Shown: positions 1-10,485 of the stretch, in pieces
How positions within the stretch are numbered: position 1 is the stretch's first letter
Layout: each line of letters begins with the position of its first letter
Assembly (NCBI RefSeq): GCF_013368755.1
Contig: NC_049562.1
Span: 1,178,001 to 1,242,000 of the forward strand
DNA length: 64,000 nucleotides
Direction of reading: 5' to 3'
DNA from: Talaromyces rugulosus
Lineage: Eukaryota > Ascomycota > Eurotiomycetes > Eurotiales > Trichocomaceae
Notes under the pieces: model-generated
Seen by the model: the letters and a program-made list of their open reading frames with translations, nothing else
What the model was told of the DNA's origin: nothing
The model's database searches: none
Translations under genes and position numbers: made by a program

Positions 1-1474
1 CTAGAATTATCTTCAGCAGCAACACCCAATGGGTTCAATTGCTCGGACGAAATCCGTTCGCTATTATTTGGCTGAAGGTCTTGCGGGTTGAAGTAACTGC
101 ATTCGCTGAGGATGCTCAACCTGGGAGATGGTGGCTCCGCGGTCGAGTCAGCCGTGGTGGTCATAGTTGATGCACTGACGGATCTTGTGGATTTGTTTTC
201 ATCGGTCAAATATAAGCTTCGGAGGGCGGCATTACTCTTGTTCGCGTCATGTAGGAAAGATGGCATTTTTCGTGCTCGGCGACGGGTTCCTCTTCGCGAC
301 GATGTGCGATCCGGTATATCAACTAGCAGTTCTGCTTTTGGAGTACTTGCCTCTGTGAGTTCTGGCGTGGACAGACCCAATCCGTTCCTCAACTGGGGTG
401 TCGCAGTCAATGAAGGTGGGAGGGAACGACCGGCTTGTAACTCGTCCACCTTGGATTCCAACTGACAGATCATGTCGACAGCCTCACTAATGGCTTGGTC
501 TCTTTTGTCGAGTTCGGATTGCAATTGCTCGTTAGCCTCGCGCAGTCGATCGTTGGTTTGTTCGACCTCTCTAAGTTCGTCCAGCTCATCCTCAATGTCA
601 TGCATTCTTTCCAGCTCCTGTTCCATTGATTGCATGCGCTGCAGTTTCTTCTCCAGGACCCCCATTTGTTGAGTACGGTGAAATATGTCGAGTTTCAGGT
701 CAAAGTTTAGTTTGTTTATCCTGGACACATACTACAGCACAGTTAGCGCAGATTCTGCCATTGATGCGCCAGTACGAACCTGGTCCATTTCGCGGATTCC
801 CATATCCCGCGGTTGTCTGATCCCGGCCGACAAGGCGTTGCCAAGTCGCCGTTGTTTTTCGGAAGGTGAGTCTTCATGCGACTGCGAGGGAGGGGTGGTG
901 TGGACAACGCTGTCAGTCATATCGGAGGCAACCTTTCGAGATCCGCGGCTCGCCCGCTGCTCTTTGATCAAACCTTGAAGGATGGCGGATGTAGGGTTGA
1001 CTAGTGTGATTCCAGTGTCTGTGCTACCTGTATATATGTCATTAGACAGGATCTCTCGATACCGGCAGAAATGAGCCTACCAGAATCTCGTCGAGTGGGA
1101 GTTTGAGGACGTGAATTCATATTTGAGATTTGCGACTTCGCAATATCTACGGAGGCCAGTCAGTACTCATAGAATAGTCAAATTGTTTGCGCACATGACT
1201 TACCGTTATTGACATGTGGAGGATTACTTCGCGAAATTTTCCTTGATGACGACCGTGGAAGGGTGGGAACACGGTCGCTTGTGCCTAGATCACAGGTCAA
1301 TTAGGATAATCCGTACACACAAAAAGGAAACAAGGCATGCTCACGAGAAGATAGTCTCCTAGAGGAAGTGCGCCTCGTGGGAGAAACTCCGCGAGTCCGT
1401 TGGAGAAAGGGAGATTGCAAAGGAGAAGAGGAAGGGCCCGGAGTCACGGGCTGTCTTGGATCGAGAAAAGACAT
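1..1474 (-). CDS. Centrosomin N-terminal motif (Cnn_1N) spindle-pole/MTOC protein, 3' end cut off by window
   Basis: Probable microtubule-organising-centre scaffold of the family that includes fungal Pcp1/PcpA and Mto1/ApsB, which recruit gamma-tubulin complexes. Five exons fit: 1474-1345, 1284-1204, 1146-1081, 1027-780 and 731 to beyond base 1, all with GT-AG introns and consistent phase (about 418 codons). The start MSFLDPRQPVTP is followed by a Ser/Arg-rich stretch and NSRPQTPTRRDSG. After the 48-nt intron 732-779 comes the Cnn_1N core INKLNFDLKLDIFHR, then a heptad-like coiled coil (EKKLQRMQSMEQELERMHD onward) and a conserved PSPRLSILSE motif near the window edge. Known of the family: the Cnn_1N motif binds gamma-tubulin small complex. 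I cannot decide between the Pcp1 and Mto1 branches, because the C-terminal targeting domain lies outside the window. Confidence 0.8.
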
Positions 1475-2900
1475 GTTGGACGGCGCAGCACATTAAATAC
1501 GGAGTTGCCAATTAAGTTCTGGCGAGGGGCGGGCCTTCCATCCAGGGAAGCAGCACAGTTCGGAGATATTGAGACGAATCAGAGGCAGCGGATGGCCTGA
1601 CACACAAGGTCTGCTGGTGGACCAAAAAGGGTGGCGGCTGCGAGGGGGGTGCAATAAGGCCCAAGCAAATAGTGGTACAGTACTCGGTACAGTACAATTG
1701 ATTGAATGAATGGTTGAGCGAGTGGATGGTGTTGGAATGATTTCAATTGATTGATTGATGGGGCAGTGAGGGAGTGAGGTAGGGGCTGGGCTGCCTGAGC
1801 GGCTGTGCGAGCAAACCACCTGGGCGTCGAGCTGCCAATGCGGGGTGCGTTGTAGAGAGCGAGAGGGAGAAAGACAAACGAGAAGGAACAAGTTAGGACA
1901 TGTGTGACACAGACGAGCAAGCAAGGGATAACGAGAGTGATGCGAACAGGGCAGCGATGGGCGAGGGGTGGAGGAGAGAAAGCAGAGAGGGAGGGCGCGA
2001 TTGCTCGTCATCGGACGATTCAAGAGAAGATTTTCGGGGCAGGCAGGCACGGTCCAGGCGAGCCGGGAGGCTGGCACAGGCAGGAGCAACCCGGGGCGCA
2101 GGGGCAGCGTGCTAGCCGGCTTGGCGGGCCCACTTGCCACGGCGTCGGCCCAACCAGCGGCGGCAGCGCGTGTGCGACGATGCGCGCGTTCTTGTCCCCA
2201 GCGAACAGAGTTGCGCGGTTCGCGCTAGCGCGTTCCGGCGGCGCTCCAATCGGGACTGTGCCCGCAGCCGCAGTGGGCCCGCAGTTCCTTGCATTAGGCC
2301 CAACTAGGAAAGACTTGGACTGCTTTTTGCGAACGCGGCCAATGGTCCCTCTTGTCACTTCCTTATCACCAACAGTCACAGCCGCCCCTTTCCTGTTTGG
2401 GATTCAATGCTTCGGCATTGGCCAGGGGATATGAATCATGACTGCCACTGACTGAGCGAGCCAATCTGCGACTTTGACTTCTGAGTTCTGAGTTAATCAA
2501 GTCTGCATGGCATTGGTCCAATCATTCTTGGTACAAGTAATGATCGGTTGGTTTCTGCTTACTCCGTACAGAGCAATTATATCTATCTTCTATTAATCAT
2601 GCTCCATTAATATCAATTGCTCATTATAGAATATAGATCTGCTCGCTCTTATCGATACACCGTGGAGCATTAATCTATTCACGAGCCTTTTGTCGAACTC
2701 AGATCTGAAAGAATGAGTATATGTACCATTTGAGTGCTCATAATCGTCGCCCATGATCTTTTGTATCCAAGAATAAAAAATTACCTGTAGAATAAAGGGC
2801 AGTGGTATCGGTCATTACTACCATCGCCTATCAATGCGCCATCCATGCAATCAACACTGAAAACCTTCAACAAAACTCAAAGCAATGCATGCCACTAGAA
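1475..2900. other. Gene-free 1.4 kb, promoter of Cnn_1N gene and 3' flank of psf3
   Basis: Both flanking genes are on the minus strand, so this holds the Cnn_1N promoter. Bases 1600-2350 are GC-rich with purine-rich plus-strand stretches and several open frames without recognisable protein character or splice partners. Bases 2450-2880 turn AT-rich. I see no credible gene or RNA. Confidence 0.5.
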
Positions 2901-3775
2901 TCATTTTGGCTTTTTGGCCTCACCCGCCCATATCCTAATCTCCTTTGCACTATCGTGGGCAATTCGGAATACTAGAGCCAAAGTCAGAAACACCGTCCAC
3001 GCACGAATCGCGAGCAGGCTTACACTGTCTCTCGGTCTCGTCCAATCCCCGGAGAAATTCGACTCCATCACCCAGGGCGCCGCGAAGATTGTGAGCATGG
3101 TTAGCAACCTCGGAAGCTCTTTTCGTGAACGTCTTTTGGGCTCACTAATTAGAGCTGCACACACACAACACAACATGGTCTATTACACCAAGTAGCGGGA
3201 AGACTCACATCGCTCAGCACGTCGCCCATCTCCTCTTCTTCAAACAGCTCAAGAATCCTCACTCCAAGGCTATAAAAATGAGGCGCCAAGTTCCGCAAAT
3301 CCACAGTCCGTGGATCGGCTCTGAGAGCATTGAGGACTCGCTCCGAAAGCGCCGAAGGCAAGTCCAGCGTCACCAGACGAGAAGTACCGAGCCGGGCCCT
3401 ACATCAGATGAGTAAATTGTCTTGTCTTGTCTTGTGTATGTATATCTATCAATCATTGATGGATATGCATGTATATAGACCGCTTACCCTATGGAAAGCA
3501 TCTCGCCGAGCCATAATGGCAAATCCACCTGGGTTCCTGCTTTGACCTGCCCATATTTCAGTCAAACAAGGCGGCCACTTAAAAGAAAAAACCTTTTGAT
3601 AGCCATACGTTTTCACCAGGATTGCCCTCGACAAAGCCGAGGCCGGGCACCTCCAGCTCAAAGGTACATGGCAGTTTCTAGATTGCGTGGTAAGTTTGTT
3701 GTTGCGCGACTCAATGCTGCAGCGAGGACGTACTTGCGCGTCGGTCAATATGGCGTCAATGTCATAGTACGACAT
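2901..3775 (-). CDS. psf3: DNA replication complex GINS protein Psf3
   Basis: Subunit of the GINS tetramer (Sld5-Psf1-Psf2-Psf3), which with Cdc45 and Mcm2-7 forms the CMG replicative helicase in the nucleus. Six exons: 3775-3734, 3677-3609, 3546-3488, 3398-3209, 3132-3024 and 2971-2901, giving 179 aa, the usual fungal size. The protein begins MSYYDIDAILTDAQ, continues KLPCTFELEVPGLGFVEGNPG and DLPLWLGEMLS, then LVTLDLPSALSERVLNALRA, HFYSLGVRILELFEEEE, and ends with FLRGLDETERQLFRIAHDSA before a short basic tail. An in-frame ATG 14 codons upstream exists, but MSYYD is the conserved family start. Intron 4 uses the later AG (after CCCAAAAG), because the earlier one leaves in-frame stops. Five introns in 180 codons is dense. 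Confidence 0.93.
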
Positions 3776-4840
3776 GCTCGCAGGCGGGGATATGGGCGTC
3801 AATTGTCGCGGTGCCAAGATGCCGCATGGACAGAGTCATAATAATAATAGTAGTATACGCGAACATATCGACTATCGCGTCGGAAGAGCACGTGAAAAAT
3901 ACATGTAATCGTACGGTAAACAGGCGTACGGGGCGCATATTAGATCCCGGCCGACTCGGCCTATGGTAGGGCGAGTTGGCTCGCCCCAGTGACTATTATT
4001 GGCCCGTCAAATTTTTCTCCGGCCCCAAATCAGGGCAGAAACAGCACTTGCATAAACGTATCGCGTATTCGGGTTACCATACCATAATTACGGTTAGACA
4101 ATCAGCAACGGTCACATTTCTATTGGTCGTCTGCAGCTAGTTTTATAATTTTACACTTTTACAATTTTACTCTTATCATTATTATTATGTGCCCGCATGA
4201 GAATGCGCCATGCAATCAGTCAATAATGACAGTCTCTCTGATACCCTAATAAACAGACAGGTCCAGACTGCGCTCTTTGAAGCGGTTCCTCCCCCCTGGC
4301 ATCAAATAGTCAGGGTCTATCAGGACCAGAACGACTCGGTCTAGACGCTCGATCCAGCTAGTTGAAAGCCCACAACGGTCCCAATAATGACAGCGAGGCA
4401 CAGCCACAGCTGCACCGGCCCTGTTTCACTTCTTGCTGTCTCAAAGACCCGAGACCAGAGATCTGCCTCTTCGCGCCCCTTCATAGTTAGTGACTGTCAG
4501 GCGGCAAAGGCCTGGAAGAATCTGTAGCATGCCTGTCTAAAATTAGCCGGACCGAACGCCCCTCCCCCATTCCTGTACGGAGTAGTGTAATAATAAAAAA
4601 CAAGAATCTGGTTCAGAGTACATAATCCTTGGGTTGGTTGGTGGAGGAACAACACAGCAAGATGCTGGTCCTTCCCTTGTCTCACTCCTCTCACCACCTC
4701 CTGCCCGTCGGGTTGAGAACTCAGTTCTGTTTGCCTCTCCCTGTTCTGTTGCTTCTTCTCATCAAACGCCATCGTTATTATCCCAACATCCCCGACTCTG
4801 CGGTTCGCTGCTCGATGGCCTTGCCGCTGTCACCGTTCCA
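3776..4840. promoter_or_regulatory. Divergent intergenic region between psf3 and the 960-aa gene
   Basis: About 1.06 kb separates the two divergent start codons. An AT-rich block (4130-4190) with short TTTTACA-like repeats lies near the middle. Pyrimidine-rich tracts precede the plus-strand start, as is common for fungal transcription starts. The reading frame of the downstream gene is open back to 4634, but no conserved extension is visible. I see no gene here. Confidence 0.5.
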
Positions 4841-7723
4841 ATGGCGTACAACGCCGTTGCCCAGCTGGACGATTTGAACGACGCCGCATCCCAATCCAGC
4901 GACTCCGATGCCTCGCACGCGCCGGGCTCTCCGGTCGCTCTGGAGCCGCCCATCGAGTCGAAGAGTGCCCCCGGCGAGCCTGTTGTCGCCGTTGCTCCTC
5001 TAGCATCGCTCATCAATCGCACCGTCTCCCGCGACTATGAAATGGTCGAGGACGACGACTACGAGGAGTATGCCGCCGTCGATCCTAGCCTGATCAGCCC
5101 GGCCACGATAACGGCGCCATCGCAGTCGCTGGCAACAGTCACGCCTAACGACGCACCGGCCACCGGAGCTCCAATAGTCGACGCCGTGTCTCATCCTGAT
5201 ACTACTGCTACCACTACTGAAAATGGACTCCCGCCATCAGCCTCACCGGGTCCACTGGCGCGCACTCCCAGTGTCTCGTCTGTTGACCTGCGCCATCCGA
5301 CTCCCGATCTACAGTCGCTACAAGGTGCTTATGTAGGGAACATCGAGAGGCTGGAAAAGAGCGCCGAGCGCCTCAGCATGACTTCGTCCGATCTCGGTGT
5401 GGAGCTACGCAAACTCGACATGGAGCAAAAACGACGCGAGTCGACCTCGTCATCAGTCCAGCAGGGACCCGAGTCTCCGTCGCGCCAGTTTTCCTCCACA
5501 TCTGTCTCAAATTCCATCATCGGCCTCAATTCCACTGCCCGCTCAGGCGGCTACTCTCCCGCCGCTTTTCTCACCTCGCCCAGAGGTTCCATTTTGTCCG
5601 GTTCGCGTCTACGCTCAACCTCGCTTTCCTCGCCCTTGCAAGATATCCAGGAACCGAAACCGAACGAAGATGCAGTACAGACACATGAGGATCAGGACAA
5701 AAATGTCCATCTCTCCTACGAGCTGCCTACACCCGAGCTCCTCCCCGAAGATGGGACTGAAAGGCGCGAATTACGCTTGGTCGAACCAACAGATGAGATC
5801 CCCGACAGACCGCTAACTGCTCGTTCAACCGATACTTATCAGCAAGCGACCAATCTCTTCCTGGACTTTGACGGCGTGCACTTTGTACCACACCCGCGGG
5901 ACCCCAGCCTCTCCCATCAGCCTCCCGTGAGGAAATCTAAGCGGGCCTCGACTGCGAAACATTTCGACAAACCCCAGGCCGGCCAAGATATGATTTACTA
6001 TCCCGCCCCCATTCCCAAGATCCTCAATCTTCCTCAAAAGTTGTCAAAACGGCCGCAGATCTCCGAGCACGAGAAACGTCGAACTCAGCTATTGAACGAC
6101 GCCTTGGCGACAGACAAGAACGATGGGCACACGATCGATAATCCCGCGGGCAAAAGAATGTCAGAAATTCCAGCGCAGCTACGAGCCAGTGCCTTCTTCG
6201 ATCGGCCAGCAGTTCCGCTTGATGTCAAGATCAAAAATAAGTCGGCGGTGGATACATTGGAGAGCATCCTGGATGCGTCCGCTCGTGCGCCTGTCACCGC
6301 ATTTGTAGACCATCCGATTGTCGGGAGTGCCGGAAGAGAGGTATATTCTACGGTGGAAAAGAAGCGTTCATCCCGAATGTTAGGCGAAAAGAAAGATCGG
6401 CGATCAACGCTACAACCTCATGATGGCCTTGACAGCCAAAGTTCTCTTGGCCCAGTCCACTCCGATGTGGAGGAGCACGAAGGCAGGGCATTGCATGGCG
6501 AGCACTCGGATAGTGGTCGCTCTCGTTCGCATTCATCGGACGTATCTACGAGCGATTCATCCAGTGACGAAGGTGAAAGTGCGGACGAGCTTGATAGGAA
6601 AGAGGAGGAGGAGTATGATGAATCAAAGTATACTGGCCGTCCAACAACACTTCTTGCCGAATTACAAATGAGGAAACATGAGCTTAAACAACGGAACCGG
6701 ACAGCTGCTACCTCCTTCCCCAATGGATTGCACTCGACTCTCTTGCAGCTGGATGCAGTCGCCCAGGCACAAAGTCGACAACGACGACAAAAGCGAGTCA
6801 CGCTTGCTTGGGACACACAAGCCACCAACGAGGCTGACGAAGCCGATGACGAGGATATCCCTCTTGCTATGCTGTACGCTAGCAAGAATCCTGCTTTGGA
6901 AGAACGGCCGCTTGGTCTCATGGAGCGCCGAGATATGGAAGAAAATGAGCCGTTGAGTAAACGACGTGCGCGATTACGAGGAGAAGTCCCCGAAGCACCG
7001 CCTAATAAACGTTCCAGTACCATGCTGCGTGTGCCAGCTGCTGAATCCGATAGTGAAAACGAAGGGGAAACACTTGCCCAACGTATTCGCCGTCTCAAAG
7101 CCGAGAAGTTGGACAAATCCAAAAGCATAATCTCTGCGGAGTTTGAAAGCGAGATCATGACCGAGCTTGGAAAGCTACATGAACCTGTTGATCCGGTTGT
7201 GCCTGCGCCTAAGAAAACACAGACGCCATCCAGGCCTCGGGAACCTGCTGCAGAGGAAGAGGAAACTCTGGGCCAGCGGAGAAAGCGGTTGCAGGCAGAG
7301 GCGCGGATACGAAAGACTCAGAGCACCGCCGACATGAATGCCCGCAGAAGCATGGCAGATATTCTCCAAACATATCCGAGTCAACACGCATATGGAGCTT
7401 CGGTTGATCACACGCAGAATGCCCACGCTTCCTGGAACCCGAGAACAGCATATCAACATAACCGGGTGTCTACCATGTACACCCTTCCTCCCAGTATGAT
7501 GTACCAAGCTGGCTTTGGACAGGTACCCGGGCATGACCTTCAGGCAGCCCATGGAAATCATGCTTACAATACGTCTTTCATGCCCAATGCCCAGATGGGT
7601 ATGAACGTCGGCTTTGCTCCCGGTCTGCCTCCCCTAGGTTCTGCTCAAATGAACCCAGCGGACGTCGACCCTCGGCAGCGAGATGTCATTGACCGGTGGC
7701 GGCAGAGCGTCACTGGCCTTTAG
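4841..7723 (+). CDS. Uncharacterised low-complexity protein with a triplicated ExLxxRxxRLxxE motif
   Basis: Single-exon 960-aa protein I cannot assign to a named family. The start at MAYNAVAQLDDL is chosen because the frame upstream is low-quality; an ATG at 4634 is the alternative. It is rich in Ser, Pro, Asp and Glu, with an acidic patch MVEDDDYEEYAAVDPS near residue 70 and a more conserved-looking core around residues 340-480 (NLFLDFDGVHFVPHPRDPS, and DTLESILDASARAPVTAF). The C-terminal third carries three related basic/acidic helices: EPLSKRRARLRGE, ETLAQRIRRLKAE and ETLGQRRKRLQAE. The last 110 residues are Met/Gln/Tyr-rich. There is no signal peptide or membrane segment. It probably acts as a cytoplasmic or nuclear scaffold, which is inference from composition only. 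Confidence 0.8.
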   Translation: MAYNAVAQLDDLNDAASQSSDSDASHAPGSPVALEPPIESKSAPGEPVVAVAPLASLINRTVSRDYEMVEDDDYEEYAAVDPSLISPATITAPSQSLATVTPNDAPATGAPIVDAVSHPDTTATTTENGLPPSASPGPLARTPSVSSVDLRHPTPDLQSLQGAYVGNIERLEKSAERLSMTSSDLGVELRKLDMEQKRRESTSSSVQQGPESPSRQFSSTSVSNSIIGLNSTARSGGYSPAAFLTSPRGSILSGSRLRSTSLSSPLQDIQEPKPNEDAVQTHEDQDKNVHLSYELPTPELLPEDGTERRELRLVEPTDEIPDRPLTARSTDTYQQATNLFLDFDGVHFVPHPRDPSLSHQPPVRKSKRASTAKHFDKPQAGQDMIYYPAPIPKILNLPQKLSKRPQISEHEKRRTQLLNDALATDKNDGHTIDNPAGKRMSEIPAQLRASAFFDRPAVPLDVKIKNKSAVDTLESILDASARAPVTAFVDHPIVGSAGREVYSTVEKKRSSRMLGEKKDRRSTLQPHDGLDSQSSLGPVHSDVEEHEGRALHGEHSDSGRSRSHSSDVSTSDSSSDEGESADELDRKEEEEYDESKYTGRPTTLLAELQMRKHELKQRNRTAATSFPNGLHSTLLQLDAVAQAQSRQRRQKRVTLAWDTQATNEADEADDEDIPLAMLYASKNPALEERPLGLMERRDMEENEPLSKRRARLRGEVPEAPPNKRSSTMLRVPAAESDSENEGETLAQRIRRLKAEKLDKSKSIISAEFESEIMTELGKLHEPVDPVVPAPKKTQTPSRPREPAAEEEETLGQRRKRLQAEARIRKTQSTADMNARRSMADILQTYPSQHAYGASVDHTQNAHASWNPRTAYQHNRVSTMYTLPPSMMYQAGFGQVPGHDLQAAHGNHAYNTSFMPNAQMGMNVGFAPGLPPLGSAQMNPADVDPRQRDVIDRWRQSVTGL

Positions 7724-8253
7724 TGAGCTAGCTCAACGTGACCTATACGGTTGCTGAAGTATTATAAAAAGTAACTTTGGCAAGCTATGCTCGAGCATGC
7801 TACCACAGTTCCCCCCGCCCCGATTCACTTGAATTACTCGAATCGTCCTTGAGCGATTCAAAATATCATTTGGCTTAGCCATTCGCTGACTCGACGTGCA
7901 ACCCCATGTTCATGTTTGGCACTAGACAGGCATGCCAACAGGAAGAACTTGTGTATAGCGTCGAGCGATTCGGCTGGGTGGGGGATCTGTTCCACAATCT
8001 TTGCATATTTCCATTCAATTGTTTCATGTGTATATTTAGTAGAGATTGACTTAGCATAATAAACGAAGCTAGCGGGGATTTTCGGTTTGTCTAATTAGTT
8101 ATTAAATGTATTCCATAACATTGAACTTGTATCTTTGTTTCAAAGCTGCATAGGTCAATAATGTCTCATTCATAGTCCAATACTAGGGCTAACATTGAAG
8201 GCAGCAAGAGACATCACGAGTAATATTGAAAGAAGGATAATCAACCGACAACC
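7724..8253. other. Convergent 3' intergenic region
   Basis: Lies between the stop of the 960-aa gene (+) and the stop of the aldo-keto reductase (-). It is AT-rich with AATAAA-like stretches and has no coding potential that I can support. It presumably holds both poly(A) regions. Confidence 0.5.
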
Positions 8254-9466
8254 CTAAGCAGTCTCCTCCTTGGTATCCTTGAAAATAAAAGACGCAAACT
8301 GCGGTGGAACAGAAGGCCCAGCAATAATAGCAGACTCAAGAAACGCATCAATTTCCGCCTCATCCGCATCAGAAAGCAAAACACGCTGCGCCGCCCAGTT
8401 CTCTTCCAGATACCTAATCCGCTTGGTCCCAGGGATCGGAAAGATATCATCACCTCGCTTGAGTAGCCATGCAAGAGCAAGCTGAGCTACCGTACACCCC
8501 TTCTTGTTCGCAAAGCTCTTGAATTGATCCACAGTAGCCGTGTTTGTCGGTGTGTTCTCTTCCGAGAAGCGCGGGAAAGCAGCTTTGCGAGAATCCGGGA
8601 CACCCGGGGTGATTGCTTCACCTTTGCGAAAGGCATCGGTAATCAAGCCTCGACCTAGCGGCGTTGCGACGACTACAGCAATGCCGAGTTCGCGGCAGGT
8701 TGCTAGCAGGTCGGTGCCTGCGCTGCCTTCGATTTCGCGGGAGAATATAGAGTATTCTGTTTGTACGGCGGCCACGGTGCCAATCTTGCATGCTCGGCGG
8801 AGCGTGCTGGACGAGATCATGGATAGGCCAATGTGCTTGATTTTGCCTTCCCTAGATGAACAGCGCTGTTAGTATGCTGTAGTGCTGTGACAGCTGGACA
8901 CGTACTTTTGAAGCTCAACTAAGGCTCGCATGGTCTCTTCGATTGGTGTTTCCGGGTTGGCACTGTGCAGATAGTCTAAGATCACAATCAATTTCAGGCT
9001 TAAGCTTTTTCAAAGCGTTCTCAAGCAAACTTACACAAGTCAATTTGGTCAACACCTAGTGTTTCCAGACTCTTTGCACACGCTTCCTTGCAGTATGCCG
9101 CCGAGCTGTCGGTTCCGTAAGTTTTGCTGTGGGAGACATATCCAAACTTTGTTGCAAGGAAAATCTGGTCTCTTTTGCCGGTGCGTCGGAACCATTTGCC
9201 AAGCAGTTCCTCATTGTCACCGTATAGACTTTTAACAGAGGATTAGATGAGATGTTATTATTGTACGAGAAGGAGAAGCAATAATCTCACTCGGCAGTGT
9301 CCCAGAACGTTGCGCCAATCTCGACTGCGCGATCCAGTAGTGCGAAGCGTTCCTCGTCTCCGGGAATTGCTCCATAATGAGCTGTAGACATGCCCATCAG
9401 GCCAAAGCCGAGGGATGGGACAAGAGGGCCATTTTTGCCGAGCTGATGAAGCTTGTTGCTAGACAT
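8254..9466 (-). CDS. Aldo/keto reductase (AKR8/13-like, YakC/pyridoxal-reductase type)
   Basis: NADPH-dependent oxidoreductase with a TIM-barrel fold, reducing an aldehyde or ketone that cannot be told from sequence. Four exons: 9466-9291, 9228-9035, 8975-8906 and 8851-8254, giving 345 aa, normal for the family. The start MSSNKLHQLGKNGPLVPSLG leads to GFGLMGMS. The catalytic tetrad is complete: Asp and Tyr in DTADLYGDNEELLG (with an intron inside the Asp codon), Lys in LATKFGY and His in YYLHSANPETP. The C-terminal cofactor motif is FPIPGTKRIRYLEEN. It stands alone, convergent with the 960-aa gene, so context gives no pathway. Confidence 0.9.
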
Positions 9467-10485
9467 GTTGTTGTCAAGTCGTAATGAGATAGATACCTAG
9501 GGGGGTTTATAAAAAACAAGATTTTTAATTTGTGACTCTCTGCAAAGACGCATCTATAGAGAAAAACACTGCTTTTATAGATAAATCAGGTCTGTTTTAA
9601 AATTACCGAATCAGGAAATGTTTTGGCGCTGAAATTCAAGTTCACTTAACTCCGCCGTTAATCCCGCCGAAGAGTCCGGTGTCGACTCCGCCGTCTCTAT
9701 TGACGCTCATAAAATGCCACTTCGGCCTTGTGTTACTCAATAACATATGACTACATTGACTAGAGATTTCTGCCATACGAACTAGTCTCTTTCAAGATTG
9801 GGCTGGGTTCTGACGGTTTCATTCTCCCGAGGTGACGCAAACATAGTATCCGTTTCAGATCAGACCTAGGATGAATATGGACAAAGGTTTTTGATTAGGA
9901 CCTTCAATTCAAGCCTAAACGAACCATATATCTGCAACCAACTTAAAATCGACCATCGCGATCTATGTTGGATATCACAGTTTCGATATCGTCATGCACG
10001 TTATAGATTCCTTGGCGCGCACTGCTAAATTTAGCAGAGCTCCATGATGTCTTCCGCCATGTCTTGGCTGATCTTGCCGATCTAAGAACAACAACCTCGA
10101 TTCCCCTCCAGCAGCCCTGCGATACCCGTTTGCGGACACATCGCTGCTATATTCATATTCGTTTTTCTTGTCGGCTACTTTATCGTCTAGCATACACGCC
10201 TACTACCACCCAGACGCTTGACATTTTATCGTTGCCCGGCAGTATACGGCCCTCCGATCGCTCGTTTCATGCGACGAACCCGACACGTGTGGGATTGTGC
10301 ATCGACGAGTCATCGACACAACGTGGTCGAGAATAATCCGAACCTTCGACTCCCAGCAAGGCCTCCCCCAGTCGCCGATGCCAATAATGACACTTGATCA
10401 ACGAATATCCTGAGAGGTGTGACAAAGCGTCGTCCCCGGCTTACACAGCACACCCAAAAGGGAACAAACCAGGCCGAGCGAGAGC
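9467..10485. promoter_or_regulatory. Divergent intergenic region between aldo-keto reductase and 1,075-aa gene
   Basis: About 1 kb between divergent starts. A cluster of CCGCCG-type triplets sits at 9650-9700. Short open frames near 10064-10336 have no recognisable product and may be part of the 5' leader. No RNA gene was seen. Confidence 0.45.

Noticed and set aside
1493..2434. Overlapping open frames on both strands (1493-2140 minus, 1904-2434 plus)
   Set aside because: GC-rich spacer with frames on both strands, no conserved motifs and no splice partners.
6418..7158. 246-codon minus-strand open frame inside the 960-aa gene
   Set aside because: Ser/Arg-rich antisense of an acidic, Ser-rich coding region; no independent support.
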